Positions 35,987 to 48,198 of a stretch of 64,000 nucleotides of DNA are shown here, piece by piece. The notes below the pieces were generated by a model that saw nothing but the letters and a program-made list of their open reading frames with translations, was not told the DNA's origin and ran no database searches. Location of the stretch: assembly GCA_032719365.1 (NCBI GenBank), contig CM064863.1, forward strand, positions 19,291,137 to 19,355,136, written 5' to 3'. Numbering within the stretch: the first letter of the stretch is position 1; each line of letters starts with the position of its first letter. The translations under genes and the position numbers were made by a program. The DNA is from Prinsepia uniflora (lineage: Eukaryota; Streptophyta; Magnoliopsida; Rosales; Rosaceae).

Positions 35987-38128
35987 ATCCCCCCCAAAGC
36001 CACTGAGCTCCCAAAAGGCCTTGTGTTAGATAGATTCGTTCCCACACATATAAGGTACTTCACCTTTCCCTCCCCGAGCGATGTGGGATCGTTCACCGAT
36101 CTTACCTTTCCAAGCTCACGGGTCTTGCTCACCGATCTTGCTTCTCAAGCTCACGGATCTTGTTCACCGTTCTTGCTTCCAAGACCAGGTCTTACACTAG
36201 GTGTAGAGGCATGAATTTTTAGGATAGTGGTGTTAAATTTTGTTCCAGGACTCACCAAAGGCTCCATCACATAGGCATAAGTGTTTTCCATAGTCATAGG
36301 CCACGTATCAACTAGTTGGGCCTTAATCTTCATTATCAACATCTTTGAACTTGCAATTAAGACAAGGGCCGAAATTCTTCATGTAGGCCTCCAAATTTCG
36401 TTGTTCCAAACCACAAGCATATGGGACTTCGCTCAAAACTCAAAACTTAGCACCTTATAGAACTTTTTCCTTGATTGTATTTTCTTTTCTTCATCAATTT
36501 TTTTTCTTTTGAGAGGTAACGCAATGAATAACAACATAGTTTGAGCAAGTCATTCCCTACACTTACATATAAGTCTCCATTCATCCAATCACTTACTTGT
36601 ATCTCACACCATCTTTCATATCTTCAACCAAGTCCAAGGAACAAGAGTAAAGGATGTCTTATACTAGGCTTATGTGAAAAGATGTTTAGGGTGATGAAAG
36701 AAAGGCTTAATGTAGGCTCAAAGTGAGTAAACTAGGGGGAATCACACTTGTGTGATCAAGTAGGGGTTGGATATTTGGATAAGTGGTGCTAACCCTATTG
36801 CCTTAATCATGTCCAAAATCAGAGAATTTTTTGACTTAAAAGCATTGAAAATCATGTAGAATAAGTTCTACTACACTAGAGTTCATTAAAATCTATGGCC
36901 AGCAGTTATGAAGTATATGTATATCAATTTAAACAAATAACTCCTACGAATCACTCAATGAAGAAGTATATAAGGCTCTAAAACTCACATAGGGTTCATA
37001 TGATTCATATAAATCTTAACATGTTCGTTCTATACCAGTTTAACATGCATCATCTACTACAAGTCATAAACATTCAATCAAAAAGCATTAAAAATGAATT
37101 CAAGTTGTGGTGATCATCTTTTAGCCATGTTGTCTTCATTTATTCGTCATTCTTATCATCGACAGGTTAAAAGGGCATCCTAAGACTCATTAAAAACACT
37201 AAGTTAACAAAAGACTCAAGACTAAAAACTAAAATACACGAAACTCTTTTTGGGCTTTTGTTGTTTTTTGAATTTGTTTCTTCTATTTTTGAAATAAGAT
37301 TCAATAAAAGATGTAAACCCCTCCCCCACACTTAAATCTGACATTGTCTGCAATGTATGAAAGTGAAAGCATAGAATATAAATCAGGAGAATTGATTTAC
37401 GAAAAGAAAGCAATAAAGACATAAAATAACTAAAGTAAAGAGAGTGAAGGGTGTAAGAAAGAAAATCTTCGTTTGATGGCTCCTCCACTTCTCCATCAGT
37501 GGGTTGCCTCTCAAAAAAGCTCTTGAAGTTTAACATCTTTAGCCTAGACAAAGTTCTTCAATAAACTCATTTGATGCGGGGCCTATGCACTCTTTCGAAC
37601 TCCACATCGTGCTCACCAAATGTCTCTAGGTAAGGCTTCAATTCATCTTGAATCCGAGGGTCAAGTTCATACGCTATCTCCTTGAAAAGGGCGTCCACTA
37701 AGTCTAGTTCATGGACCTTAGATTAAGTGAATTGAACTTTTTCCTTCAAGAGATTTAGGTGAGAATATGTACATGAAAAGTAGACAGGATATAGAACAAA
37801 GAATATACACAAAAATAGAATTGTATGTACAAAGAACGAGTTATATACAAGTGAGAAGAAAAGAAGTTTAAATAGTCTAAGAGTATGCAAGGTAGAGTCA
37901 CGAGAATGGCATGCAAAGGCACAAGTTCAAAAAAAGGCCCAAATTAATACAACACAAAAAAATCTAAATGAAGAATGGTGTGAATGCATAAGAGGGAAAT
38001 CGTTAGAATCTGCATAAGACATAAGAGTTATGTGACATTGAAGAAAAATGTTTTGGGATTCATGCAACTCTAAAACATTTAATAAGTAAAAATTTATACA
38101 TTGGGAAGTCAAAGTTATATATGGGTCA

Positions 38129-39670
38129 TGATACACTGAAACTAAGCATTAAAGTAAACACAAAGTCACACTCAACACTTAATTCAAAACATATGCAAAT
38201 TAAAACCCTTTTTAATAGATTGTTGCATTGATAAGTAGTGATCGTTCTTAACCGGGGATTGAGGGTACCTAAGCATGATTATCGTTTGATTAATTAATTA
38301 GGGGGGTAAATTGGTTTTTACTAAGTTCCTACGTGATTAACTAATCTAAACTAACCTAATCTAATATTTGCATGGTCAACTCATATTTAACCTAACTCAT
38401 TCACGAATTTTATTAACTTCAACCTATGAAATCCTCTAATTCTAACCTTACGAGTTACTTGCATATTCTCTTAAGTACGTGCCCGGGACCCCCGACGACA
38501 CTTTCAATGATCTAGACTCAGGACCCCCTATATCTAGTCAAGCATTAAGCGCGAACATACAAACATACCAAAAACTAGAATCATAAAACACATAGAAAAT
38601 TGAATTAATGAAAATCATAAAACCAAGAATAATATTAGAAATCAGTTCATAACCGAAGATATTCAAGCACAAAAGATAACTACAAGGTAAAGAGGCCGTG
38701 TTACACTTTTTCTCTTCGGGACACCCTATGGATACGAAGTGAATGAACACTCTTTGGTGAGACAAGCAGGGACCCCCCAACTAAGTCACGGATGAAGGTA
38801 TAAAATATGAAGTATGGTATAATTAACCTTGCACAAGAAATCTTGAATTTATTAAAAAGGGAAAATTAGTTAAGCAGAGCTTTGGGTACAAAAATGGGTG
38901 ACCCTTACAAATAACCTAAGCCTCTCTATTTATAGGAGAAAATTAATCTCCAAATAAATAAGAGTTTACAATTTAATTCTAAAAAGAAAAGGATTAAACT
39001 AATTAATAATTTAAGTCCTAAAAGAATAAGGTTATAAAAATCCTAATTAAAAAGGTAATCTAAATCCTAAAGAAAGAATAAATACAAAACTTAATTAAAA
39101 AGGTAATAAAAACTCCTAATTTAAAAAGGGAAAACAAATCCTAATTAAAAAGGACAATTTTCCTCAAAAATGAAGGAAAATGCTGCTGGAATTGAAAAGG
39201 AAACAGCTCAGTAGGAAGCTTCTGAAGGAAGGAAAGAGTTTCGGTAGGAGCTGGCCGAATAAGGCATTGGGAATTCAGCAGTTATCTGCAGTCAACGTGC
39301 TGGGACAAAGGAATGACGTTCGGTACATGCGCACCGAACATGTTTTCAGTACCGCGGGAAGTGCACGCCGAATGGATGGCTGGTTGATTGGAAGGCGTCT
39401 GCCGAGTGCTTTCTGGGCTGCCTTTGTGGGCTTCAGTAGCTCGCGACCGAATGTCCTTGCCCTTTTCGGTGGCTTTCCTTCATTCGATCATAACTCCTTC
39501 AGTATAACTCCAATTGAGGTGATTCTTTTGCCTAAATTCTCGTAATTCCATGCTCTATCCAATTCTGCACATTTCTCACAAAATATATTATTTTCTAAAA
39601 TTGTGTGGTATTTAAACATTAAAAAATAAGTATAAATGGTATAAAAGGATGCTTAATTCAAGGCATATCA
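38129..39670 (-). repeat. Element F LTR 2 (middle)
   Basis: 1542 bp, TGATACACTGAAACTAAGC to GGCATATCA. It differs from LTR 1 by many substitutions, for example GGACCCCC where LTR 1 has GGAATTGCCC. That makes it more divergent than a simple pair from one insertion would suggest. Confidence 0.8.
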
Positions 39671-39692
39671 GATCACATAGCTTCAAAGTTTA

Positions 39693-42600
39693 TGTAACGA
39701 CCCGTCCCGGGAATTAGGGTTAAGACCGTGATTAAGATGAGATTAGTGAGCTTAATCGGGGATTAGTTGGTCCCGATAAGGTCGTTAGTGTAGAATGACG
39801 ATTTTACCCCTAGTTTGGGTAAAAAGTTGACTTTTAGTTTGGACGGTCAATTGGGGTTTGACCGATGACCAGGACGTAGTTTAGGACGTCACGAACCCGT
39901 AGACAGGAGGCACGCCCGATTCCGACATCCGAGGAGGAAGTTATGATGTTCAGAAGGTTGAGGGCATAACCGTAATTTGTCTAAATTAAGGGGAAAAGTT
40001 GACTTTTCGTAGAAACGGGCTTTTGTACGTTGACCTAGGACCGTTATGTAGATCTCATCGTCCTGAGTTCGATGACAGGCGGCACATATTCATCGGACTT
40101 ACGATGTGTGAGTTAAGGGTCTAGAAAGTTAGTGGCATAATCGTAATTTTGGGGTTTAAGAAGGGGCATTTTGGTCTTTTGCACTTGGGATTTGTGCAAC
40201 AGAGAGGGACAAATGGAGGGCTGAGATTAAGATATTTGTGAGGGAGAGGAGAGGATGGTGACACGTGTAGGGGAACTAGAGGGTTCCAGCATTTTGTGCA
40301 CGGGTCCAATAATTTGGGGGTTAACCGTGTAGTGCGTGTGTGTTGTTCGACCCAGACAGAAACAGAGAGTGAAATTGGGAGAGGAATTGATCGATTGAGT
40401 GTGTGGGTGAGAGGTTGGTGAGTTGTGAGAGTAACTGAGAGAAGGGAGGAAAGTGGTGAGTGATTTGAGAGTGAGAATTGTGAAGGAAATCAGAGGAGTG
40501 GGAGGTTTGAGTCCTCAGAGAAGACAGAGAAGAGGTGAGAGCTTGTGGTGGCGGTGTGACCATGTACGGTGCAATCGGACTCGTGGTGGTGTCGTGAGGG
40601 GTGAGAGGAGTTGACTAGCCCTAGCGGAGCTCACGGCGGCGATCGACCGCAGGTAATCTTTCTTCTTTCCTCTATGTGCTCTGTTTTGCCGTCGATTTTC
40701 AAATCGAAAGTCGTGGCTTTAGGGGTTGAATCTAGGAGTCTAGTGAGGTTTAGGGGACTCAGTAGGGTCCTAGGTAGCTGCTGGTTAAGCAGCCGTGACG
40801 GGGAAGTGCACGGTGGAGGCTAGAACGACAGAGAGTACCGGTGTGCTCTGTTTTTTCGTTTTACTTCAAACGTTGAGCCGTGGATTTTTGGACGAGAGTC
40901 GACGGTTTTAGTGAGTTGGGTAAGACTCAGAGAGGTTCTAGGAAGATTTTAAGACAGTCACCGTGACGGGGGGTGACTGGGTTGAAGGGATCGTGAAACA
41001 GGGGACTGGTTCGAGTTTTGTTCGAGCTTGAGTCGACGAGTTGTAGGATGAGTCGAGGTGTTAGAGTGAGGGGGATGAGTTCCTTAGGACGGGACGAAGC
41101 AGATGGTGAAGAGAGGAGCAGTTTTGGTGTAGGCACGGCGGAGAACCGGTCACACCGGTTCAAGTTGCAGGGACTGTTTCGAACCGGGTCTACCAGAGGT
41201 TGCTGGTGACACTGTAGCTGGCGCGTGAGGGCCACGCGCAGCCATTTTGGGCTGCGCGTGGGGGCGCGTACGGCTTCGGTTGGGGAAACAGTCAATATGG
41301 TTTTTGGTCTAGGAGTTGTGACGAGTCTAATGGGATTGGTTTCTGGTTGTTCGGACGTTGTTTGAGGTTAGTTCCGCGAGGGTGAAGGTTTAGGGTTTAA
41401 GTTCGTTTCGTTTAGGATCCGGGGATTTTTGGGGAAAATTAGGTGGACCTTCGTAGATGTGTTAGTAATGTACTTTGGCGGTTGTTGATAGGATCGGGAC
41501 TTCCCGAGGAAGCTGAGGAACGTACGAGACGTTCGGGACGCGATTGAGGGCTCGGTACTGTGAGTGGACCCTTTCCTTAAACTCGAGAATGCATAACTAT
41601 TTTTCTATAATTAATTTATGGTTTTAATTATGATTTTATGTTTATTGGATATGCTTTGTGGATTTTACATAATTGTACGTTTTTCGAGAATGTTCGGTTT
41701 TCAGCACGTTTTACGAGGAATGTTGATTCTGAAAATAATGTTATGGTTTCGGGATTTTCAAATGATAAATGGTTTTTAATGATTGTAAAGGGATTTTGGA
41801 ACATGATTTCGATGAGCAAGGGTTTTCGGTTTTAAAATCGGATTTCGAGAAACGGAATTTGGTTTTAAGGTTCAAAAGTGGAATTCCGGATTTGGGTTCG
41901 GAATGACAGTTCTGGACGCCGGAAGGGCTTCGGACTGGTGATTTCGGATTCGGGTTTGGATATGGATTTTGAAATGATTTTCAATTGGTTTTGATTGGAT
42001 TTGATGGATCTGGATATTGGGTTTAAAGACCCGGATATTGATTTGACGGGGGACGGGCCCGGATTGAGTTTAAAGACTCGGGAGTTTAAAGACTCGGATA
42101 TATTGATATTTCCCCCGTAGGCCTGTTGAGTTTAAAGACTCGGGAGTTTAAAGACTCGGATATTATTGAGGCCTGGATTGAGTTTAAAGACTCGGGAGTT
42201 TAAAGACTCGGATAGATCCAATAGGTTTGATCGGTTGGTTATGGCTTGGTACTTATGTTTTCTGATACAGTTTTATGACGCTGATGATAGGATTTCTACA
42301 ACTGTTAGTGTTTCTGTTTTTATGATGAGGTTTACGTGATTGATAACTGTTTTAATAACTAGGTTATGCATGTGGTTTCAAAACGGAGGGCCAAACCCGG
42401 TTTTCTTATAAATGGTTTTGGAAACTTTTCTTTTATTTATGGTCCACTCACACTTTTTTGGTTTTAAATTGCCCTCCAGGTCGTGGAGCTAGCGCGGGAT
42501 TTCGGCGTCGAGGCAGCGTCTGAGACATAGAAGTCCCGAGAGTGATCCCGGAGTGTTGTAAAGTTTTCCGTGTGCGTGTATCTAGTTACCAGTTTTCTTT

Positions 42601-42766
42601 CTGTTGTATTCAGTACTATGCTCTGTAAATTTTAACTTCGGGAGGTTTTAAAGTTCTCCTGCGTCTGACGGGGTATTTTAGTGGTTACTTTGGTTTTGTG
42701 TCGGGGTGTCAGACGGGAGCAGGATTTACCTCGGTTTTCGGGGTGAAACCGGGGTGGGTCCTGACA
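39693..42766 (+). mobile_element. Solo LTR (3.07 kb) with perfect target duplication
   Basis: Starts TGTAACGACCCGTCCC and ends GGGTGGGTCCTGACA. It is flanked by GTTTA at 39688-39692 and 42767-42771. No internal domain, so it arose by LTR-LTR recombination. It contains a tandem array at 42060-42215 and a GC-rich zone (40540-41300) with spurious ORFs. Confidence 0.93.
42060..42215. repeat. Tandem array (GAGTTTAAAGACTCGG)n
   Basis: Six or so copies of GTTTAAAGACTCGG with alternating GAGTTTAAAGACTCGG and GGAGTTTAAAGACTCGGATA forms. The same motif recurs at 57736-57857 in another solo LTR. Each unit contains the palindrome TTTAAA. Confidence 0.88.
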
Positions 42767-42771
42767 GTTTA

Positions 42772-43418
42772 GATGGAGACTTCTACGTCCATGTGACCCA
42801 AGTCATTAGCTTGGATTTCGAACCATTGTCCCCGTTTGGAACTCCGAAGTCCTACTTCTCAGTGCGAACACAATTTTGAAACTTTGAAATCCTGCTTCTC
42901 AGAGCTAGCCTATAGCATGCATTATCTCATGCCCTAGACATCACCTTGAAAATTTCTTACTAAGGGCATACATGTATTCGTTCCAAGATAACTCAAATGT
43001 TACCAAACTCCGCCCCAACCTCAAGACTTTTGAAGCGCATGAAGGGTTTAGGAGTAAGTTAACAAATAAAACTTCACCTATTCCATTAAAGATCAAGATC
43101 TAAACTCCTAGCACAAGTGATCTACATATAGCCGAGACTAGTTTGAAAAACGAATTATTCCTTATATTATTTGAGAATTTTTTTTTTATTTTTTTTTTAT
43201 AAATAATTTTTTTCTTTATTTGTTTTATTTTTAATTTTGGAATTTTTTTTTTCTTTTTTACTTTTTTTTGGGAATGTTTTTTAAAAGATATTTACAATGA
43301 AAACAATTTTAACAAAAAGTATTACGATTTACATACAAGTATGAAAATATGTACGAATATAATATTTACATTATGAACATATATACATAAACAAAATCGT
43401 ACAAGAGATTATTTCAAT
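42772..43418 (-). mobile_element. Element F internal segment 2
   Basis: Remaining internal sequence between the solo LTR and the PBS, continuous with 39671-39692 once the solo LTR is removed. It includes a T-rich stretch at 43170-43280 and no supported ORF. Confidence 0.6.
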
Positions 43419-43435
43419 CCTCGACAACGGTGCCA
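43419..43435 (-). promoter_or_regulatory. Primer-binding site, decayed tRNA-Asp type
   Basis: The minus strand reads TGGCACCGTTGTCGAGG, next to the LTR (start 43441) with a short spacer. The tRNA-Asp PBS used by Athila/Tat-like Ty3 elements is TGGCGCCGTTGCCGGGG; the three differences are all transitions of the C-to-T/G-to-A kind. Confidence 0.8.
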
Positions 43436-43440
43436 AAAAT

Positions 43441-44359
43441 TGATACGCTACAACTAGGCATGAAAGTAAACACAAAGTCACACTCAACACTTACTAAAAA
43501 TATATGCAAATTAAAACCTTTTTATTTTGTAGATTGTAGCATTGATAAGTAGGGATCGTTCTTAACCGGTGATTGAGTGTACCTGAGCATAATTATCGTT
43601 TGATTAATTAATTAAGTGGGTAGTTGATTGTTTCTATTATCCTACGTGATTAATTAATCTAAAATGACATAATCTATCATTTACATAATCAACTCATCTT
43701 TAAACCTAACTCATTCATAAATTATACCAATTCCAATCTAAGAAATTACATAACCTTAGTTCTACGAAATTCAAACATATTATCTCAAGTACATGCCGGG
43801 AATTGCCCTAGACACCTAGACACTTTTAATCACCTAGACTCGGGAATTGCCTTAGAGATCCAATCAAGCATTAAGCACAACATACAAGTATAACAAATAT
43901 CAAGATATTGAAACACATGGAAGATTATTGAAATTCATATAAGATACAAAACCAGAATTATATTAAAGTTCAATCCAACAAAACAATATTTAATAGAAAA
44001 TGACAATTACAGGGTAAGGGGATCGTATTACACTTTTTATCTTGGGAATTGCCCTGGGGATGCAAAGTGGCTCGACACTCCCTGGTAAGACAACCGGGAA
44101 TTGCCCTAGATTGTCACGGATAAAGGTGTTTGTGGTGGAGTATGGTGTAATTGGCTATTGCTAAAGAAATCTTGAATTATTGAAGAGGGAAATTTGGTTA
44201 AGCAGAGCTTTGGTACAAAAATGGGCGACATTTTAGAATTAGTTTAAGCCACTCTATTTATAGGAGAAAATTAATCATCAAATAGATAGGAGTTCATAAT
44301 TTAAATTCTAAAAGGAAACGGATTAAACTAATTAATATTTAAGTTCTAAAGGAAAAAGG
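43441..44359 (-). repeat. Element F LTR 3, part 1
   Basis: Starts TGATACGCTACAACTAGGC and matches LTR 1 closely (GGGAATTGCC form) until the Tat-like insertion. It ends with the target duplication AAAGG (44355-44359). Confidence 0.82.
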
Positions 44360-44885
44360 TGTGGAACCATAAATCATCAGAAAATCATTAGGCGGCCACG
44401 TGACCCATAACTCTCATAATGTCGATATTGCCCTTGGTATAGACGACAACGACATCACACGATCTCCGCATTAATTAATATGTTTATCAATTAAATATAT
44501 TAATTAATCAGATCAATGCCAAAAAATAAATAATCTCTTCGCGAGTCATTTATTATTATTATTATTATTTATATAGTTAATAATAGTGATTTCTCTCGAT
44601 AAAATCACCTATTAAACACTATCTCTTTCACCCAATCAGACTCTCTGGTGACCCACAAAACTCCACTATAAATACAGGGTTTCATTCACCTCTAAAGGTA
44701 ATTAAAAACTGATACTGAAACTCTGTCGGTTTATTTTACTCGATTAAACTGACTTGGGCATCAGAGTGTTATTGGTTAAACCCCACTCCCCTCCGGGGTT
44801 TCAACCCTAACCCCGATTATTTCTTGTTATTATGTGTAGGGATCGAGAAGTAATTTCACAGAACCGGATGATTTTTGCATCAACA
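44360..44885 (+). repeat. Tat-like element 5' LTR
   Basis: TGTGGAACCATAAATC to TTGCATCAACA. It shares most bases with the 3' LTR, plus small indels such as GACATCACACGAT near 44450, which is absent from the 3' copy. Confidence 0.9.
44667..44674 (+). promoter_or_regulatory. TATA box in Tat-like 5' LTR
   Basis: TATAAATA in the context CTCCACTATAAATACAGG, identical in the 3' LTR at 51341-51348. It is the probable LTR promoter. Confidence 0.75.
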
Positions 44886-44966
44886 ACTAGTACTTTCATT
44901 GAGAGCTGGTTGAGAAATACTCAAAGCGTGCTCTTTGTTACACTTTCAACACTTACCGTTCTTCAC

Positions 44967-47118
44967 ATGGCTAGACCACGCCGATCCTCACGAGCATCTG
45001 TGGCTACCACATCCGCTGATGCGATCGCTGCCGTGAGCTAACCGCTCTTTGAGATTCTAGAAGAACCACTTTCCCGTTTCTCGCATGGTCCGCGCCATGC
45101 ATCAATCCACCTACCATTCGGAATGCCGGATTGGACACCTATGTTCAGTTTTGGAAGGTTCTCCAAACCTGCTGCTACTATGAATCCCCCACCTGCGACG
45201 GAGGCAGGTGCAACGTTTTTTCAACAAACCGATAGGCTGCTAGTGAGAGAAACGTCTCTAAGAGTCCCAAATTAGCTCTGCACCGACATGGACCTAAAGA
45301 GGCACTTGGATGCCCTTCGATACCAGCAGGCCAACACCCAGGCACTAGGGAGATGAGGTTCATTGCATCTATCTAAAGGCGCGCGACGTGCACCCCGACG
45401 TGATGCTCATCACGGGAAAACATCTAGGAGCTCGCCTCCACGAGTCGGACTAACACAGCAGGTCGAGCAGCTGAGCAACCAAGTTCGGGCCCAGTTGGAG
45501 CTCTAACAACAGTTGTTGGAGGACATCGAGACATCCAGAACCTCTGAGAAGTGTAATGAACCTCGCAAGGCACCAATGGACGTCCCAAGACTCGCCAAAA
45601 AGGAGCATGTTTGCTGCTAGACAATGTCCCGAGACGCATCGCTGAACTTCTTAGGGGAAGAAAGTTTCACCCCCAGAGCAAGAGGCCAAGACCGCCCGAG
45701 ACCTCTGGTCTGAGAGCGACTTGGAAGACACCCGGGAGCACTTTCGTGTATCGACTACTCGCGCAATAGCCGACAATAGCCGACGGCAGCAGGTAGTTTC
45801 GCAGACGTCACACACTCGCTCGAATGGACAAATCTGCCATGACTTTAGAAACACGGACTATTGCAGCGAGGAGGATGAGACTTACTCGCCAGCGCGCCCG
45901 AGTACCATGCCAATTGCAACTCGAGGGAGTCGACGCCATTTGACCCGAAGCGGAAATCCCCATCACGAGGGTCCATTACACGCAGAGGACATCCGAAGGA
46001 TGCTAGATCGACGCATCTAGGGAGTTCAGCGCGATGGAGACTTAGAGGATGACCTTTGGCGCTAGATTCAGACGTCATCATCTTCATCATTCATTAGGGA
46101 CATTGAGGAGGAGCCGTTCCCGCAACGATTCTCAACTCTCAACTTCAATCAGTACAAAGGAATCGCCAACCCAATAAAGCACATCAATTACTATCGGGGG
46201 GTCGTGTTACCTCACAGGCACAACTATGCGCTCATGTGCAAAGTTTTCCAAGCCTCACTACAAGGTCAGGCGACGACATGGTTCAACCATTTCTCTTGAA
46301 GATCAATCACTTCCTTTGAAGAATTGGCCCTTACCTTCGTGAAGGAGTACTCGCAGGATCGAACCGTCGAAGTCAAGGATGACCACCTCTTCACCATCCG
46401 AAAGAAGTCTAAGGAAACCTTGCGACATTACATCCGGAGGTATTGCGAAGAAAAGTCTCACTTCGTAGGATGCAGCGATCTCGTCGCCGCTATCGCATTC
46501 AAGTAAGGCCTACCGCGGGAGAGCCAGCTCTACGGAGACATCGTCATGAGTAACGTCCGAAGTCCCACCAAGATATTATCCCTAGCAGAACGACATGCAT
46601 ACTGGGAAGATGAGAAAAACACCACACATGTCGCCAACCACATCAAGGAAGGTGGACATTCCACAAAGGTGTTTGTGCAGCCAAATGATGGCGCCCATCA
46701 CGGGAACTCGGATGAGAAAGCCAACAAACACAAAGGGAACCCCTCATCCAATACGTTTTCTGGTGTAAAACCGAACACGCAATTTTTAGTACCGGTCCTT
46801 CAAATATATAATCTGATAATGGAAAAGCCTTGGTTCAAAAGACCAGCTCCCGTCAAAGGCGACCATGAGAGGGACGACAAGAAAAAATGGTGTGCCTATC
46901 ACAATTACTATGGGCACGACATAAGCTCCTGCCAGACCTTCGAAAGATACCTTCGGGACCTCTTGAAGGAAGGAAACTACACCGAGTACGTTAGGAAAAA
47001 GGCAACAGAACGTCTCGGAGACAAAAGCCCCCAGGAACCGGCACAAAAGATGATCCGCGTGGACACCATCATTGCCGAGTCTGAGTTGCAGGGAACAACT
47101 AGGAAACCGAATCAGTGA
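44967..47118 (+). pseudogene. Broken gag polyprotein (Retrotrans_gag type)
   Basis: Starts MARPRRSSRASVATT and soon hits stops. From about 46100 one frame reads IEEEPFPQRFSTLNFNQYKG, then INYYRGVVLPHRHNYALMC, TTWFNHFS, a stop, SFEELALTFVKEYSQDR, LRHYIRRYCEE, VAAIAFK, a stop, and GLPRESQLYGDIV. This is the capsid-like Retrotrans_gag order. It ends with CAYHNYYGHDISSC and LRDLLKEGNYTEYV, the nucleocapsid-like zinc motif and following helix typical of Tat/Ogre gags. At least two in-frame stops (46300, 46504) and earlier frame changes make it inactive. No protease or reverse transcriptase follows. Confidence 0.88.
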
Positions 47119-47261
47119 CCAAGTCTTCATTAAAGGCACAAAGTTGTTGATTAAAATTTGGCTCAATGCCTACTTTGCTCACATAGTATCTTCCAATAAG
47201 ATTCAAGATGTTTCATTTCAACGTCTAACAAAATTTTCTTATCGCCAACACTTTTGTTTAG

Positions 47262-48085
47262 AAAGCACTAAGCCTTCGCCACGTAAAGCATACTAAGCCT
47301 TCACCACGTGAAACACTCAAAGCTTTTGCCACACGAAGCACTCAAAGCCTTCGCCACGCGGAGCATACTAAGCTTTTTCCACGTAAAGCACTCAAGCCTT
47401 TTCCATGCGAAGCACTCTAAGCCTTTGTCATGCGAAGCACTCTAAACCTTCGTCATGCAAAGCACTCTAAGCCTTCGCCTCGCGAAGTACCCCAAGCTTT
47501 TGTCATGCAAAGCATACTAAGCCTTCGCCACGCGAAGCACTCGAAGCCTTCGCCATGCAAAGTGTACTAAGACTTTGCCACACAAAGCACTCGAGTCTTT
47601 GCCAGGCAAAGCACTCGAAGCCTTGGCCATACGAAGCACTCGAAGCCTTTTCCATGTGAACCACTCGAAGCCTTTGCCATGCGAAGCACTCGAATCCTTA
47701 GCCACGAGAAGTACTCAAAGCCTTCGCCACGCGAAGCACTCAAAGCCTTCGACACGCGAAGCACACCAATTCTTCAACCTGCGAAACACCCCAAGCCTTC
47801 GCCACGTGAAGAACTCCAAGTTTTCACCATATGAAGCACCCAAGCCTTGGCCATGAAAAACACACAAAGCCTTCGCCCCACGAAGCACTCTAAGCCTTCG
47901 ACATGCGAAGCACTATAAGCCTTCGTCATGCGGATCACTTCAAGCCTTCGCCACACGAAGCACTCCAAACCTTCGCCATGCAAAGCACTCTAAGCCTTCC
48001 CCCCGTGAAGTACTCCAAGCCTTGGCCACATGAAGCACTCTAAGCATTCGCCCCTCGAAGCAGTCCAAGCCTTCACACACGAAGC
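47262..48085. repeat. Minisatellite of about 33 units of 25 bp, each a small hairpin
   Basis: The consensus unit is 25 bp and centres on CTTCGCCACGCGAAG, a perfect 6-bp inverted repeat (CTTCGC/GCGAAG) around CAC. The remaining ten bases are CACTCAAAGC-like. Units vary at a few positions, often by transitions, yet several changes in one arm are not matched in the other. The array lies directly after gag, in the position of pol or the 3' UTR. Spurious ORFs occur on both strands, because 25 is not a multiple of 3. Confidence 0.92.
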
Positions 48086-48102
48086 AACGCATCACTTGCG
48101 AA

Positions 48103-48198
48103 GCATCAAGGCAATTTCCCCGCTACACATCAAGGAAATTTCCCCGTGATGCATCAAGGCAATCACCCCACGATGTATCAAGGCAATAGTTTTGTTAC
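48103..48198. repeat. Second short array, 24 bp x 4
   Basis: Four imperfect units of the form GCATCAAGGCAATTTCCCCG plus four bases directly follow the 25-bp array. The unit differs from the first array but shares the AAGCATCAAG joint. Confidence 0.8.

Larger units (their letters stand above)
35415..36196 (-). mobile_element. Complete Cassandra TRIM retrotransposon
   Basis: LTRs 35415-35769 (355 bp) and 35840-36196 (357 bp) start TGTCACGACCCGG and end GGTCTTACA. They flank a 70-bp interior. The perfect target duplication CTAGG lies at 35410-35414 and 36197-36201. On the minus strand the interior has a PBS (TGGTATCATAGCC, about 35836-35824) three bases after the 5' LTR and a purine tract AAGGGGGGTGG before the 3' LTR. 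Both LTRs carry a 5S rRNA-like block. There is no coding capacity, so it moves in trans. Confidence 0.93.
34851..38128 (-). mobile_element. Element F internal segment 1, degenerate
   Basis: AT-rich, with only short ORFs in all frames, interrupted by the Cassandra element at 35415-36196. The longest minus frame (37222-37551) shows no recognisable domain. No gag or pol motif can be supported. Confidence 0.6.

Noticed and set aside
40540..41300. GC-rich zone with ORFs on both strands as a possible gene
   Set aside because: Falls inside a solo LTR bounded by GTTTA duplications, and similar GC-rich sequence occurs in the solo LTR at 55543-58403.
47517..47983. Several ORFs on both strands with repeated short peptides
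   Set aside because: They are translations of the 25-bp minisatellite, which cycles through all frames; no codon bias or start context.
47262..48198. CRISPR-like array
   Set aside because: Units are contiguous without unique spacers, in a plant retrotransposon.
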